Shown: positions 7,819-17,683, counted from the stretch's first letter. The stretch: DNA of 64,000 nucleotides from an uncultured Oscillospiraceae bacterium (GCA_944385675.1 CALWYD010000008.1:1-64000); one strand, 5' to 3'. Program-made: numbers and translations. Notes: generated from the sequence alone by a model not told the origin.

Positions 7819-8760
7819 TTAACGGCACATGTCCTTTGCTACCTCTACAATATGCTCCGCACACAGGCCAAACTGCTTGAGCAGGGCGGCGGCGGGCCCG
7901 GAGTGGCCAAATTCATCGTTGACCCCGATGCGGCGCACGGGGACAGGGTACTTCTCACTGAGCAGGCCGCACACAGCTTCTCCCAGCCCGCCCAAGATGT
8001 TGTGCTCCTCGCAGGTAATAATCTTTCCGCACCCACGGGCCGCAGAGAGCACCAGTTCCTCATCCAGGGGCTTAATGGTGGCCATATTGATAATCTGGGC
8101 GCTGATGCCCAACTCCTTCAAGGCTTTGCCCGCCTCTATTGCCTCGGCCACCAACAGGCCGTTGGCAATAATGGCCACATCTGTCCCGTCCTGAAGCACT
8201 TCGCCCTTTCCAATCCGGAACGTATACCCCTCCTCCTGGTGGCACACGGGAACCGCAGAGCGGCCAAAGCGCATATATACCGGCCCCACATGCTCATAGG
8301 CGGCCTTCACCATGGCCCGGGCCTCCACATCGTCGGCGGGGGACATGACCACCATGCCCGGGATAGTACGCATCAGGGCAAAGTCCTCACAGCACTGGTG
8401 GGAGGCACCATCCTCGCCTACGGAGATGCCGCCGTGGGTGGCTCCAATTTTCACATTGAGATGAGGGTACCCAATGGAGTTGCGGATCTGCTCAAACGCC
8501 CGGCCCGCAGCAAACATAGCGAACGTGGAGGCAAAGGGCACCAGACCCATGGTCGATGCTCCGGCGGCGGCGGCCATCATATTCCCCTCCGCAATGCCGC
8601 AGTTAAAATGGCGCTCTGGATAGGCCTTCTTAAAAATACCCGTCTTAGTGGCCCCAGCCAGGTCGGCGTCAAAGACAATAAGATCCGCATGCTCCTTCCC
8701 CAGCTCCACCAGGGCGTTGCCGTAACTATCGCGGGTGGCAATCTTTTTTACCTCTGCCAT
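7819..8760 (-). CDS. Transketolase, C-terminal subunit
   Basis: Carries the pyrimidine-binding and C-terminal domains of a split transketolase (313 residues). It moves two-carbon units between sugar phosphates in the non-oxidative pentose phosphate pathway. The start MAEVKKIATRDSYG at 8760 follows GGAGGGG and lies one base beyond the stop of the N-terminal subunit, so the two are translationally coupled. Typical features are FDADLAGATKT near 32 and HFNCGIAEGNMMAAAAGAS near 51-70. Split transketolases are common in Firmicutes and archaea. Confidence 0.95.
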   Translation of the reverse strand: MAEVKKIATRDSYGNALVELGKEHADLIVFDADLAGATKTGIFKKAYPERHFNCGIAEGNMMAAAAGASTMGLVPFASTFAMFAAGRAFEQIRNSIGYPHLNVKIGATHGGISVGEDGASHQCCEDFALMRTIPGMVVMSPADDVEARAMVKAAYEHVGPVYMRFGRSAVPVCHQEEGYTFRIGKGEVLQDGTDVAIIANGLLVAEAIEAGKALKELGISAQIINMATIKPLDEELVLSAARGCGKIITCEEHNILGGLGEAVCGLLSEKYPVPVRRIGVNDEFGHSGPAAALLKQFGLCAEHIVEVAKDMCR

Positions 8761-8761
8761 G

Positions 8762-9607
8762 TTACATCCCCTCCACTTCAGCCAGTTGAGCCCGCAGCTC
8801 CTGCATGGCAATCTCGTACTCCTGGTCGTTGGGGGCCTTTCCGTGCCAGCCCGCATTGTTCTCCATGTAAGAGACACCCTTACCCTTGATGGTTTTCATC
8901 ACAATGGCAAAGGGCACACCTTTGGTCTGTCTGGCTTTGGCAAAGGCGTCCTCCATCTGCTCAAAATCGTGGCCGTCAATCTCCGCGACTTCAAAGCCAA
9001 AGGCCCGCAGCTTCTCGGGAATGGGATAGGGGCTCATAACATCGGCCACAGCTCCGTCAATCTGCAGACCGTTGTTGTCAATGACCAGGCAGAGATTGTC
9101 CAGCTTATAGTGGTGGGCAAACATAAAGGCCTCCCACACCTGGCCCTCCTGGATTTCTCCGTCACCCAGCAGAGCGTACACCCGGCAATCCTTTCCCTGG
9201 TACTTGGCGGCCAGGGCCATGCCGGCAGCGGCGGAGACCCCCTGGCCCAGGGATCCGGTGGACATATCCACGCCGGGCGTCTCATTCATGTTGGGATGCC
9301 CCTGTAGATGGCTGCCGATTTGACGCAGGGTCAACAGATCCTGCTGAGGAAAAAAGCCTCTCAATGCCAGAGCCGCATACAGCCCGGGGGCAGTGTGCCC
9401 CTTAGAGAGGACAAAACGATCCCGATCGGCCCAATGGGGGTTGCCGGGATCGATTCTCAGCTCTTTAAAGTAGAGGTAGGTAAACAGGTCGGCCGCAGAC
9501 AGGCTGCCGCCGGGATGGCCGGCCTTGGCACTGTGGACGCCCTCAATGGCGCCCATACGCACCCGGCAGGCCATGGCCATTAACTGCTTCTTTTCTTGTG
9601 CTGTCAT
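8762..9607 (-). CDS. Transketolase, N-terminal subunit
   Basis: The thiamine-diphosphate-binding half of the split transketolase (281 residues). The ThDP motif is visible as LLGDGEIQEGQVWEAFMFA through CLVIDNNGLQIDG, near residues 148-185. The phosphate-site sequence GHPGGSLSAADL is near 28-39. It has its own promoter at 9673-9701 and is followed by the C-terminal subunit with a one-base gap. Confidence 0.95.
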   Translation of the reverse strand: MTAQEKKQLMAMACRVRMGAIEGVHSAKAGHPGGSLSAADLFTYLYFKELRIDPGNPHWADRDRFVLSKGHTAPGLYAALALRGFFPQQDLLTLRQIGSHLQGHPNMNETPGVDMSTGSLGQGVSAAAGMALAAKYQGKDCRVYALLGDGEIQEGQVWEAFMFAHHYKLDNLCLVIDNNGLQIDGAVADVMSPYPIPEKLRAFGFEVAEIDGHDFEQMEDAFAKARQTKGVPFAIVMKTIKGKGVSYMENNAGWHGKAPNDQEYEIAMQELRAQLAEVEGM

Positions 9608-9672
9608 GGCATTTCCTTCTTCCTTATAAAGTCTATCGGTTTTTTCTTATGTCCCTGGTTCTCTCTTTGCTT

Positions 9673-9701
9673 ATTATAAAGGAGACTCCCCCAAAGCGCA
9701 A
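9673..9701 (-). promoter_or_regulatory. Transketolase promoter (minus strand)
   Basis: Minus strand TTGCGC, 17 bases, TATAAT, with the -10 about 65 bases before the N-terminal subunit gene. Confidence 0.7.
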
Positions 9702-9726
9702 GGGTGCAAATAATTTCCCCAACAGC

Positions 9727-9757
9727 AAAACGGCCCCGGGGGGCATCCCCGGGGCCG
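9727..9757 (-). terminator. dnaJ terminator
   Basis: CGGCCCCGGGG / CCCCGGGGCCG stem at 9731-9757, followed on the minus strand by TTTT. It ends the hrcA-grpE-dnaK-dnaJ operon. Confidence 0.8.
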
Positions 9758-9772
9758 CCGCAGCGATCTCGT

Positions 9773-10921
9773 CTATTTTTTCTTTTTGTGTTTTTCAAAA
9801 AAGCTTTTAATACTGCCCTCGGCAATGTTCTCCCCCATGGCCTCTCCAAAGGCTCGCAGGGCCTCTCGCTGGTCGTTTGTAAGGTTGGTGGGCACCTGCA
9901 CCCGTACTGTGACATACTGGTCGCCCCGACCACGGCCCCGCAGTTCAGGAATTCCTTTGCCACGCAGTCGGAAAGTGGTGTCCGGCTGGGTCCCCGCAGG
10001 CAGAGTCCACTTCACTTTTCCGTCAATGGTGGGGATTTCCAGCTCGGCCCCCATGGCCGCCTGGTAAAAGGAGACAGGGTGTTCATAGAGCACCGTGGTC
10101 CCCTCCCGCCGGAAATGTGGATGGGGCTTGATGCGTACCCCCACAATCAGATCGCCGGCGGGGCCGCCGTTTTTCCCGGCGTTGCCCTGGCCCCGGAGTG
10201 AGACGGCCTGGCCGTCATCGATGCCGGCGGGGATGGTGACGGAGATGCGCTTTTTCTTCCTCACATTACCCACGCCGCCGCAGGTCTTGCAGGGGCTGTG
10301 AATAATTCTGCCGGTGCCCTGACAGCGGGAGCAGGGCACGCTGGTGGAGAAGGCGAAACCGCCGGCCCCCCTCTGAATGCGCACCACGCCGGCCCCCCGG
10401 CAGTCAGGACAGGTCTCAGCGGTGGTACCCGGTTGGCAGCCGGAGCCCCGGCAGTCATCGCAGGGTTCCGTGCGGCTGAGCTCAATCTCCTTTTCGCAGC
10501 CGAAAGCTGCCTCTTCAAAGGAGAGGGTCAGGCTGGCCCGCAGGCTCTCCCCTTTCTGGGGGGCGTTGGCCCGCTGCCCGCCTCCACTAAATCCGCCAAA
10601 ACCGCCGCCAAAGAAGGAGCCGAAGATATCCCCCAGGTCAATATCTCCCATGTTAAAGCCGCCGAAGCCGCCCCCGGCGCCAAAGTTGGGATCTACCCCG
10701 GCATGGCCGAACTGGTCGTACTTGGCCCGTTTCTCCTTATCGGAGAGCACCTCATAAGCTTCGTTGACTTCCTTAAACTTGGCCTCAGCGGCCTTGTCCC
10801 CTGGGTTCATGTCCGGATGGTACTTCTTGGCCAGTTTGCGGTAGGCTTTTTTCAGTTCATCATCCGAGGCGCCCTTGCTTACGCCCAGCACCTCGTAATA
10901 ATCTCGTTTTTGTTCTGCCAT
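9773..10921 (-). CDS. dnaJ: Chaperone DnaJ (Hsp40)
   Basis: Co-chaperone that delivers substrates to DnaK and stimulates its ATPase. It has 382 residues from the ATG at 10921, which lies 7 bases after AGGTGA; a GTG four codons earlier overlaps the ribosome site. The J domain (1-70) carries the HPD motif in KKYHPDMN. A Gly/Phe-rich linker (about 75-125) is followed by four CxxCxGxG zinc repeats (about 148-210) and the C-terminal substrate domains. Last gene of the heat-shock operon. Confidence 0.97.
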   Translation of the reverse strand: MAEQKRDYYEVLGVSKGASDDELKKAYRKLAKKYHPDMNPGDKAAEAKFKEVNEAYEVLSDKEKRAKYDQFGHAGVDPNFGAGGGFGGFNMGDIDLGDIFGSFFGGGFGGFSGGGQRANAPQKGESLRASLTLSFEEAAFGCEKEIELSRTEPCDDCRGSGCQPGTTAETCPDCRGAGVVRIQRGAGGFAFSTSVPCSRCQGTGRIIHSPCKTCGGVGNVRKKKRISVTIPAGIDDGQAVSLRGQGNAGKNGGPAGDLIVGVRIKPHPHFRREGTTVLYEHPVSFYQAAMGAELEIPTIDGKVKWTLPAGTQPDTTFRLRGKGIPELRGRGRGDQYVTVRVQVPTNLTNDQREALRAFGEAMGENIAEGSIKSFFEKHKKKK

Positions 10922-10993
10922 ATTTATACTCACCTCTAATATGGAGGGAATGAGGAGAGGCGGGACCTATAGAGCCTTCATCCGCCCCAACGC

Positions 10994-11032
10994 CCCCGGT
11001 GGGACGGAAGCGTACCTTCCGTCCCACCGGGG
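10994..11032 (-). other. 17-bp perfect hairpin between dnaK and dnaJ
   Basis: CCCCGGTGGGACGGAAG at 10994-11010 pairs perfectly with 11016-11032 across a 5-base loop. There is no T run, so it does not look like an intrinsic terminator. It may protect the dnaK message end or pause transcription and so lower dnaJ relative to dnaK. Confidence 0.6.
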
Positions 11033-11044
11033 CGCCCATATCGC

Positions 11045-12889
11045 TTACTTTTTATCGTCGTCTACGACGTCATAATCGGCCTCCACCACGTCGGGGCCGG
11101 AGCCGTTGCCTCCGGTCTGGCCGCCGCCCATATCGGGGCCGGGGCCGGCCTGGCCGCGCTGCTGCTGATAGAGCTTCTCACTGACAGCATAAAATGCCTT
11201 TGTCAGTTCCTCAGTGGCGTTCTTGATGGCCTGAGTGTCGTTGCCCTTCAAAGTTTCTTTCAGTTTACCCAGCGCAGACTCCACACCAGCCTTGTCAGAG
11301 GCAGAAATCTTATCCCCCATCTCCTCCAGGGTTTTCTCAGTCTGATAGACCATCTGGTCGCCCTGGTTGCGTACGTCTACTTCCTCCTTGCGCTTGGCAT
11401 CCTCGGCTGCAAACTGCTCAGCCTCCCGAACAGCCTTGTCAATATCCTCCTTGGACATATTGGTGGAGGAGGTAATGGTGATATGCTGCTCCTTTCCGGT
11501 ACCCATGTCCTTGGCCGAGACATTGACAATGCCGTTGGCGTCAATATCAAAGGTGACCTCAATCTGAGGCACACCCCGACGGGCGGGAGCAATGCCGTCC
11601 AGGTGGAATTTACCCAAAGTCTTGTTATACTGGGCCATCTCACGCTCACCCTGGAGGACGTGAACCTCCACAGAGGTCTGGTTATCCGCAGCAGTGGTAA
11701 AGATTTGGCTCTTCTTGACGGGGATGGTGGTGTTGCGCTCAATGAGCTTGGTCATTACGCCGCCCATGGTCTCAATGCCCAGGGACAGGGGGGTGACGTC
11801 CAACAGCAGCAGGTCCTTCACATCGCCGGTAAACACACCGCCCTGAAGGGCTGCGCCCAGAGCCACACATTCGTCGGGGTTGATACCCTTGAAGCCTTCC
11901 TTACCGGTAAGCTTCTTCACCATGTCCTGCACGGCAGGGATACGGCTGGAGCCGCCCACCATCAGAACCTTGGAGATGTCGCTGCCGGAGAGGCCGGCGT
12001 CACTCATGGCCTGACGCACAGGGCCGGCAGTGGCCTCTACCAGGTGAGAGGTGAGCTGATCGAACTTGGCCCGGGTGAGGGTGAGGTCCAAGTGCTTAGG
12101 ACCGGTGGCATCGGCGGTAATATAGGGCAGGTTGATGTTGGTTGAGGTAACGCCGCTAAGCTCAATCTTAGCCTTCTCAGCAGCCTCCTTCAGGCGCTGC
12201 ATGGCTACCTTGTCTCCACTCAGATCCACTCCGTCGCTCTTTTTGAACTCGGAGACCATCCAGTCCATAATGCACTTATCAAAGTCATCGCCGCCCAGAC
12301 GGTTGTTGCCGGCGGTTGCCAGTACTTCAATGACACCGTCGTCAATGTCAAGAATAGACACATCAAAGGTACCGCCGCCCAGGTCATAGACCATGACCTT
12401 CTGGGCCGTCTCCTTATCCACCCCGTAAGCCAGGGCCGCGGCGGTGGGCTCGTTAATGATACGCTTGACCTCCAGACCGGCAATTTTGCCGGCGTCCTTT
12501 GTGGCCTGGCGCTGGGCATCGGTAAAGTAAGCGGGAACGGTGATGACCGCCTCAGTAACAGGGGAACCCAAATAGGCCTCGGCGTCCGCCTTCAGCTTCT
12601 GCAGGATCATGGCGCTGATCTCCTGGGGGGTGTACTTCTTGCCGTCAATGTTTACCTTGTAGTCGGAGCCCATCTCGCGCTTGATGGAAATAACAGTGCG
12701 GTCGGGGTTGGTAATGGCCTGACGCTTGGCCACCTGGCCTACCATCCGCTCCCCGTCCTTGGAAAAAGCCACCACAGACGGGGTGGTGCGGTTACCTTCC
12801 GCATTGGGGATGACCACGGCGTCGCCGCCCTCCATGACGGCCACGCAGCTATTGGTTGTACCTAAGTCGATACCGATGATTTTAGACAT
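11045..12889 (-). CDS. dnaK: Chaperone DnaK (Hsp70)
   Basis: ATP-driven folding chaperone of 614 residues. The nucleotide-binding domain starts [15 protein letters not shown]; the phosphate loop [15 protein letters not shown] is near 170 and the adenosine motif [11 protein letters not shown] near 310. The substrate-binding domain follows from about 360, and the lid ends in a Gly-rich tail and DDDKK. The N-terminal domain lacks the 24-residue insert of Gram-negative DnaK, as usual in Firmicutes. Third gene of the CIRCE-controlled operon. Confidence 0.98.
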   Translation of the reverse strand: MSKIIGIDLGTTNSCVAVMEGGDAVVIPNAEGNRTTPSVVAFSKDGERMVGQVAKRQAITNPDRTVISIKREMGSDYKVNIDGKKYTPQEISAMILQKLKADAEAYLGSPVTEAVITVPAYFTDAQRQATKDAGKIAGLEVKRIINEPTAAALAYGVDKETAQKVMVYDLGGGTFDVSILDIDDGVIEVLATAGNNRLGGDDFDKCIMDWMVSEFKKSDGVDLSGDKVAMQRLKEAAEKAKIELSGVTSTNINLPYITADATGPKHLDLTLTRAKFDQLTSHLVEATAGPVRQAMSDAGLSGSDISKVLMVGGSSRIPAVQDMVKKLTGKEGFKGINPDECVALGAALQGGVFTGDVKDLLLLDVTPLSLGIETMGGVMTKLIERNTTIPVKKSQIFTTAADNQTSVEVHVLQGEREMAQYNKTLGKFHLDGIAPARRGVPQIEVTFDIDANGIVNVSAKDMGTGKEQHITITSSTNMSKEDIDKAVREAEQFAAEDAKRKEEVDVRNQGDQMVYQTEKTLEEMGDKISASDKAGVESALGKLKETLKGNDTQAIKNATEELTKAFYAVSEKLYQQQRGQAGPGPDMGGGQTGGNGSGPDVVEADYDVVDDDKK

Positions 12890-13002
12890 AATTTTTTCCT
12901 CCTAGAAATATATGAAAGATTGTTGTTTATAAAGTGAATTGGTTTTTTATATTGTCACGCTGCGGATTGGACGCGCAGCCGGGCCACTTTGGCTGCGCCT
13001 TT

Positions 13003-13599
13003 CTAATTTGCCACTTTTACCATGGCAAAACGGATGACCTTCTCACCGCACTGGAAACCGGCCTGGAAAACCTCTGCCACGGTGTTCTCCCCCAACGTCT
13101 CGTCCTCCACATGCATCACAGCGTTGTGCTTTTGGGGGTCGAAGGTCTCACCTAGGGCGGGAATTTCCGTGATACCCAATTTTGAGAGCACCTCTTTCAA
13201 CTGGTTCATGGTCATCTCTACGCCCTTCTTATAGGCCTCATCAGCGGTCTCCTGCCTTAGCGCCCGCTCTAGGTTATCATATACAGGCAGAAAGGCCGCC
13301 GCTGTCTCCGCCTTGGCGTCGCTCCAGATGGATTCCTTTTCCTTGGCGGTGCGCTTGCGGTAGTTGTCGTACTCGGCATACAGGCGCAGATATTTATCTT
13401 CCTGCTGGGCTGTTTGCGCCTTCAGGGCCTCCAGCTGGCTGGCCAGGGTGCCCTCTTCTACCTGGGGCGCGGGCTGCTCCGTCTGTGGGGCAGTCTGCTC
13501 GGCCTGGGGCTGCCCAGGGTTCTCCTCCTGCAGGTCAGGGGCCTTATCCTGAAGCTCTTCCTGAACAGGTTCAGGCTGCTTTGTCTCCTTCTTGCTCAC
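13003..13599 (-). CDS. grpE: Nucleotide exchange factor GrpE
   Basis: Releases ADP from DnaK. It has 198 residues; the GTG start at 13599 is preceded at 8 bases by AAAGGAG. The N-terminal ~55 residues are rich in Gln, Glu and Pro and likely disordered. A long coiled-coil dimer helix follows (about 60-125), then the beta domain with GVEMTMNQLKEVL and FDPQKHNAVMHVED near 150-170. It lies 21 bases after hrcA. Confidence 0.96.
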   Translation of the reverse strand: MSKKETKQPEPVQEELQDKAPDLQEENPGQPQAEQTAPQTEQPAPQVEEGTLASQLEALKAQTAQQEDKYLRLYAEYDNYRKRTAKEKESIWSDAKAETAAAFLPVYDNLERALRQETADEAYKKGVEMTMNQLKEVLSKLGITEIPALGETFDPQKHNAVMHVEDETLGENTVAEVFQAGFQCGEKVIRFAMVKVAN

Positions 13600-13620
13600 G
13601 TCTGCGCGCTCCTTTTTTTG

Positions 13621-14685
13621 TTATTCCTTGTCCTCTTTTCCTTCTCCAGGAGGCAGCTCCTCCTTGCCGAACATGCGGGTCAGGCTCTCGGCAAAATAGG
13701 AAAGGCGGGCAGTCACCTTGGCATAGTCCATGCGGGTGGGACCCACTACACCAATGACACCCCGCATATTGTCCCCGATATCATAGCTGGCCATCACCAC
13801 ACTGGTGTCCTTTAGAGCATCGCTGACATTTTCGGGGCCAATTAGGATATTCATATTCTTTCCGCCGCTTAACGCCACCGGCAGTTTAGAGGCCTCCTGT
13901 TCCTCTGCCAGATAATTCATCAGGGGCTTGGCCTTGTCCAGGCTGTGGTACTCCGGGTGCTCCAGCAGGTGGGTAATGCCGGCGGTATGGATCTTGTTTT
14001 GTCCCTGCTCAGCCAGAACCTCCACCGCAAAGTCCACCACCAGGGAGATCAGCTCAAAAGCGGCAGGGGCGGTGCGGCTCTCCATTTTGTCCAGGGCCTG
14101 CTCCATCTCCTCCCGGGTCAGCCCTACAAAGGAGTTGTTAAGCACTGCGGACAACAGTTGAAGTTGGGTCTCGGACAGGCTGTCAGGCATACGGATGAGC
14201 TTATTCTTCACCACAGAGTTATCAGTCATTACCACGGCAATAAAGGCGTTCTCTTCTACCATCAGAAGATCAAATCGTTTTACGGTCACCCGCTTTTTGG
14301 CCTGGGCCATAGTAAATACCGGGTAGTCACTAATTTGGGAGAGTACCTTACCCGCCCGGTCGATAACCCGGTCCAGCTCCTCCATCTTCAGGTTCAGCGC
14401 TTGGTTGATGCGCTCGGTCTCCTGGATGGTCAGCTGGTGCTGGTCCATCAGCTCGTTGACATATAGCCGGTAGCCAGCTGGGGAGGGAATACGCCCGGCA
14501 GAGGTGTGGGGCTGCTCCAGGAGGCCCAAATCGGTCAAATCCGCCATCTCATTGCGGATAGTGGCGGAGGACACATCCAAACCCGCCCGCTCTGCCACAG
14601 CTTTAGAGCCCACCGGATCAGCGGTGGCAATATAGGTCTCCACAATGGCTCGAAGAATCCTCTTTTTCCGGTCGCTGAGCTCCAT
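13621..14685 (-). CDS. hrcA: Heat-inducible transcription repressor HrcA
   Basis: Binds CIRCE and represses the chaperone genes until GroEL is titrated by unfolded protein. It has 354 residues from ATG 14685 (MELSDRKKRILRAIVETY), preceded by GGTGGAAG. The N-terminal winged helix carries SSATIRNEMADLTDLGLLEQPHTSAGRIPS-type sequence, and a GAF-like dimerisation domain follows. First gene of hrcA-grpE-dnaK-dnaJ and autoregulated through the CIRCE 33 bases upstream. Confidence 0.97.
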   Translation of the reverse strand: MELSDRKKRILRAIVETYIATADPVGSKAVAERAGLDVSSATIRNEMADLTDLGLLEQPHTSAGRIPSPAGYRLYVNELMDQHQLTIQETERINQALNLKMEELDRVIDRAGKVLSQISDYPVFTMAQAKKRVTVKRFDLLMVEENAFIAVVMTDNSVVKNKLIRMPDSLSETQLQLLSAVLNNSFVGLTREEMEQALDKMESRTAPAAFELISLVVDFAVEVLAEQGQNKIHTAGITHLLEHPEYHSLDKAKPLMNYLAEEQEASKLPVALSGGKNMNILIGPENVSDALKDTSVVMASYDIGDNMRGVIGVVGPTRMDYAKVTARLSYFAESLTRMFGKEELPPGEGKEDKE

Positions 14686-14717
14686 ACTTCCACCGCCCTT
14701 TCTCCATTTTCCTTGTT

Positions 14718-14744
14718 TTAGCACTCATTCTCCCTGAGTGCTAA
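14718..14744 (-). promoter_or_regulatory. CIRCE operator
   Basis: Perfect TTAGCACTC-N9-GAGTGCTAA, the HrcA binding site, directly downstream of the promoter and upstream of hrcA. Confidence 0.98.
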
Positions 14745-14748
14745 AGAT

Positions 14749-14777
14749 AACGTACCACCCGGGGCAAAAATTGTCAA
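14749..14777 (-). promoter_or_regulatory. Promoter of the hrcA operon
   Basis: Minus strand TTGACA, 17 bases, TACGTT. The -10 abuts CIRCE, so HrcA would block the transcription start. Confidence 0.7.
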
Positions 14778-14804
14778 TAGCCACTTCATGAATTTCTTTT
14801 AAAC

Positions 14805-14842
14805 AAATAAACCCGGGCTTTTCTTTGCAGAAAAACCCGGGT
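14805..14842 (-). terminator. Terminator (minus strand) of an unassigned transcript
   Basis: Minus strand ACCCGGGTTTTTC, a 6-base loop, GAAAAGCCCGGGT, then TTATTTGTTT. It is 240 bases downstream of the MATE gene, which has its own terminator at 15045-15076, and it lies upstream of the hrcA promoter. Confidence 0.6.
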
Positions 14843-15000
14843 ATTGCTAAAATTTTCTTAATTGCATTGGGGGCAATAAACTGCGCCGGACTTTCTGTCG
14901 CCTTTGCCCAAGCTGTCTTATCTCCCAGGCACCCCTATGGCTTCGGCGTCTATTTTTCAAGAATCTGTCCCGCAAGCCCCTCTCTGCCAGACTATCTGAG
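14843..15000 (-). ncRNA. Candidate structured small RNA of unknown type
   Basis: No reading frame is supported between the MATE gene and hrcA. On the minus strand several short complementary blocks nest inside one another and would form one long irregular rod: 14976-14980 with 14870-14874, 14967-14970 with 14888-14891, 14960-14963 with 14893-14896, 14945-14948 with 14899-14902, and 14940-14943 with 14910-14913. It ends at an intrinsic terminator. A weak promoter-like pair (TTGCGG, 17 bases, TAGTCT) starts it. The rod shape recalls 6S RNA, but I do not recognise the sequence. Confidence 0.3.
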
Positions 15001-15044
15001 AACCAATTCCACCGCAACACGCGCCAAATTGGGAAAACGGTGGA

Positions 15045-15076
15045 AAACAAAGGCCTATTTTCTAATGAGGCCCTTA
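15045..15076 (-). terminator. Terminator after the MATE gene
   Basis: Minus strand AAGGGCCT, loop, AGGCCTTT then GTTTTCC, five bases downstream of the MATE stop codon. Confidence 0.6.
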
Positions 15077-15080
15077 TTGT

Positions 15081-16463
15081 CTACCCATCAGATACCGTTA
15101 AATCCCGGATCCATTTCCCGGAGTGCAGGCGCAGATAGCCTACGCCGCACTTCACGATATGCTCCAGGGACATGGCCACATACACCCAAATGATGTCTGT
15201 ACGAAGTACCAACCCACACAGAGCAGCCAGAGGGATAGCTACCGCCCACAGGGGGGTAATATCAATCAGGGTGGCAGCCTGTACGTCGCCTCCCCCCCTG
15301 AGCACCCCGATGATGGTAACACTGTTGACATCCCGCAGGGGGCGTACCAGGCCCTGGATGCTCATCATTACTGTAGCAATAGCGCCGGCCCTGGCAGAGA
15401 GTTTAAACAGGGGATATATAAAAGCCGGCGCGGCGAACCAGGCAAACAGAAGCAGCAACCCGCCAATGACAATGCCGCCCAGAAGGGCCAGCATATTCAA
15501 AGCCATGCCTACCTCCTGTACTTCCTGCCGGCGGCCCGCCCCCACTTCCCGGCCGATGATAATTGCTGCGGTAGACGCCAGGCCAAAGGAAACCACCATG
15601 CCGATTTTGTCCATATTCCCGGCAATGGTGTAGGCGGCCAAAATCTCTGTGCTGCCCTTCATATGCCCCATAATGGTTGGGAAAATGGAAGAGCCTAGTC
15701 CCCACATGGTCTCGTTGCACACCACGGGACTTCCGTAGCGCACAAAGCGCAGTGCCATCTCCTTCCCCGGGCGTAGCAGAAGGCCCACTTTCACCCGGAA
15801 AAAGCCGTTGAAGCACATGTGAAGGATTACGATGGTCAACTCCAGCAGCCGGGCAATGGCCGTGGCCAAAGCCGCCCCCCGTACGCCCATAGCAGGCGCC
15901 CCCAGCTTCCCAAAAATAAATACCCAGTTTAAAAAGGTGTTCACCAGCATGGAGCTGACCAGAATATACAGCCCCAGCTGAGGCTTCTCCATGCTGCGGT
16001 AAGCGGTAATATAAATCATGGTAATGGCCATAAAGGCATAGGAGACAACCGCAATCTGCCCATACTGGCCGGCCATCTCCACAACTTCCCGCTGGTTCCC
16101 GAACAAACTGAGAAACTCCACCGGCCAGAGTACCATGACCACCACAAATACCGCCGTCACCAGACTAGCAGCCCACATTGCTACTCCCATCACCCGGTTG
16201 ATAGCATCCCAATCCTGTTTGCCCCAGTACTGACTCATCAGGACGGCGGAACCGCTCTGCATCCCGAAAATCAGCATCTGCACCACAAACAGAGGAATAT
16301 TGGCCAGGGTAACTGCCGCCATAGGCGCCTCACCCAACATTCCCACCATAAAGGTATCCGCCATACCCAAAGTGCTGGTAATGAGATTTTGCAGCACAAT
16401 GGGGGTGGCCAGCGTTACAACCTGGCGATAAAAGCCAGGCTCACGCCGCATATAAGAAAACAT
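15081..16463 (-). CDS. MATE family multidrug/cation antiporter
   Basis: Twelve-helix inner-membrane exporter that uses a Na+ or H+ gradient; the substrate is unknown. From ATG 16463 it has 460 residues, the typical MatE size. This start is preferred because AAAAAAGGAG lies 7 bases upstream, while ATGs further up have no ribosome site. Repeats of hydrophobic segments and the MATE signatures GMADTFMVGMLG (about 33-44) and MSQYWGKQ are visible. It starts 80 bases after the cysteine desulfurase stop on the same strand, so the two may be co-transcribed. Confidence 0.93.
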   Translation of the reverse strand: MFSYMRREPGFYRQVVTLATPIVLQNLITSTLGMADTFMVGMLGEAPMAAVTLANIPLFVVQMLIFGMQSGSAVLMSQYWGKQDWDAINRVMGVAMWAASLVTAVFVVVMVLWPVEFLSLFGNQREVVEMAGQYGQIAVVSYAFMAITMIYITAYRSMEKPQLGLYILVSSMLVNTFLNWVFIFGKLGAPAMGVRGAALATAIARLLELTIVILHMCFNGFFRVKVGLLLRPGKEMALRFVRYGSPVVCNETMWGLGSSIFPTIMGHMKGSTEILAAYTIAGNMDKIGMVVSFGLASTAAIIIGREVGAGRRQEVQEVGMALNMLALLGGIVIGGLLLLFAWFAAPAFIYPLFKLSARAGAIATVMMSIQGLVRPLRDVNSVTIIGVLRGGGDVQAATLIDITPLWAVAIPLAALCGLVLRTDIIWVYVAMSLEHIVKCGVGYLRLHSGKWIRDLTVSDG

Positions 16464-16543
16464 GACTATGCTCCTTTTTTCCATGGTTTCGCCCATGTCT
16501 GAGGCAGGAGGCCCTCGGCCCCCCTATCTGCTCACGCCCCGCC

Positions 16544-17683
16544 TCATGACAGAGCTGGAAACAACTGCCGGGCCGCCTGCTCCAGCCCCTGTGCCAGGGC
16601 ATCCACATCCTCCCGGGTGGTGTCATAAGAAAAACTGATCCGAAGCACTCCGTCCCGCTCCTTTTTAGGCAGGTTCAGCGCCCTATACACATGGCTTGGC
16701 TTCCCCTTGTGGCAGGCCGACCCAGAGGAGACATAGATTCCCAAGTCGCTCAAAAAGCGCACCACCACTTCACTTTTATAACCGGTCAACGTGATGGGCA
16801 GGATATGGGAGGCCCCCTCCCCAATCAGCACCTGCAGCCCGGGTACGCCGGCAGTCAGTCGTTTTACCGCATATTCTTTTAAAGCGGCCATGTGGGACAG
16901 ATCCTGGGCAAGGCTCTTCCTTCCCGCCTCTGCCGCGGCGGCGAAGGCGGCAATCTGTGCCGTAGCCTCAGTGCCTGAGCGCAGCCCGCCCTCCTGCCCG
17001 CCCCCCAGAATCATAGGCGGCAGACGCAGCCCCTTGCGTACGTACAAAGCACCGATCCCCTTGGGCGCATGAATTTTATGCCCGCTGATACTCAGCAGGT
17101 CTACCCCCAGTTCCCCGGGGGTAAACGGCACTTTCAAGAAGCCTTGAACCGCATCACAGTGGAGCAGGGCGGGGCAGCCGGCCGTTCGGATGGCCTGGGC
17201 CGCGCCGGCTACCGGCAGAACGGTGCCCAGCTCGTTGTTCACCAGCATCATGGATACCAATATGGTGTCCGGCCGAAGGGCCTCCTCTAGCGCCCGGAGG
17301 GCAACGTTCCCGTCCCGTCCCGGATTCAGGTAGGTCACCTCATACCCCTGCCGCTCCAGGGCCCGGCAGGGTTCCAGAACGGCGGCGTGCTCAATGGCGG
17401 TAGTAACAATGTGTTTTCCCTTCCGCCGTCCCAGTTCCACTGCCCCCCGGATAGCCCAGTTGTCGCTCTCCGTACCGCAGGAAGTAAACCACAGTTCCTC
17501 CGGCTCACATCCCAGTGCCTGGGCCACCGTCTGCCTGTCTTCCTGCAGGCGCCCGGCGGCCTTTGTCCCCAGTACATACTGAGCCGAAGGGTTGCCCCAG
17601 CCCTCCGTCATGGCCTCCAGGGCAGCACGGGCCGCCTCCGGCCGCACAGGGGTAGTAGCTGCGTTGTCTAAATAGTGCGCCAT
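16544..17683 (-). CDS. Cysteine desulfurase (NifS/IscS-like)
   Basis: PLP enzyme that removes sulfur from cysteine for Fe-S clusters or tRNA thiolation. From ATG 17683 (MAHYLDNAATTPV, after GAGGAG) it has 379 residues. The PLP lysine is in SISGHKIHAPKGIGALY (near 197), and the active cysteine is in VSSGSACHKGKPSHV (near 321), with the extended loop of class I enzymes. No IscU or ThiI gene is next to it. The MATE gene follows. Confidence 0.94.
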   Translation of the reverse strand: MAHYLDNAATTPVRPEAARAALEAMTEGWGNPSAQYVLGTKAAGRLQEDRQTVAQALGCEPEELWFTSCGTESDNWAIRGAVELGRRKGKHIVTTAIEHAAVLEPCRALERQGYEVTYLNPGRDGNVALRALEEALRPDTILVSMMLVNNELGTVLPVAGAAQAIRTAGCPALLHCDAVQGFLKVPFTPGELGVDLLSISGHKIHAPKGIGALYVRKGLRLPPMILGGGQEGGLRSGTEATAQIAAFAAAAEAGRKSLAQDLSHMAALKEYAVKRLTAGVPGLQVLIGEGASHILPITLTGYKSEVVVRFLSDLGIYVSSGSACHKGKPSHVYRALNLPKKERDGVLRISFSYDTTREDVDALAQGLEQAARQLFPALS

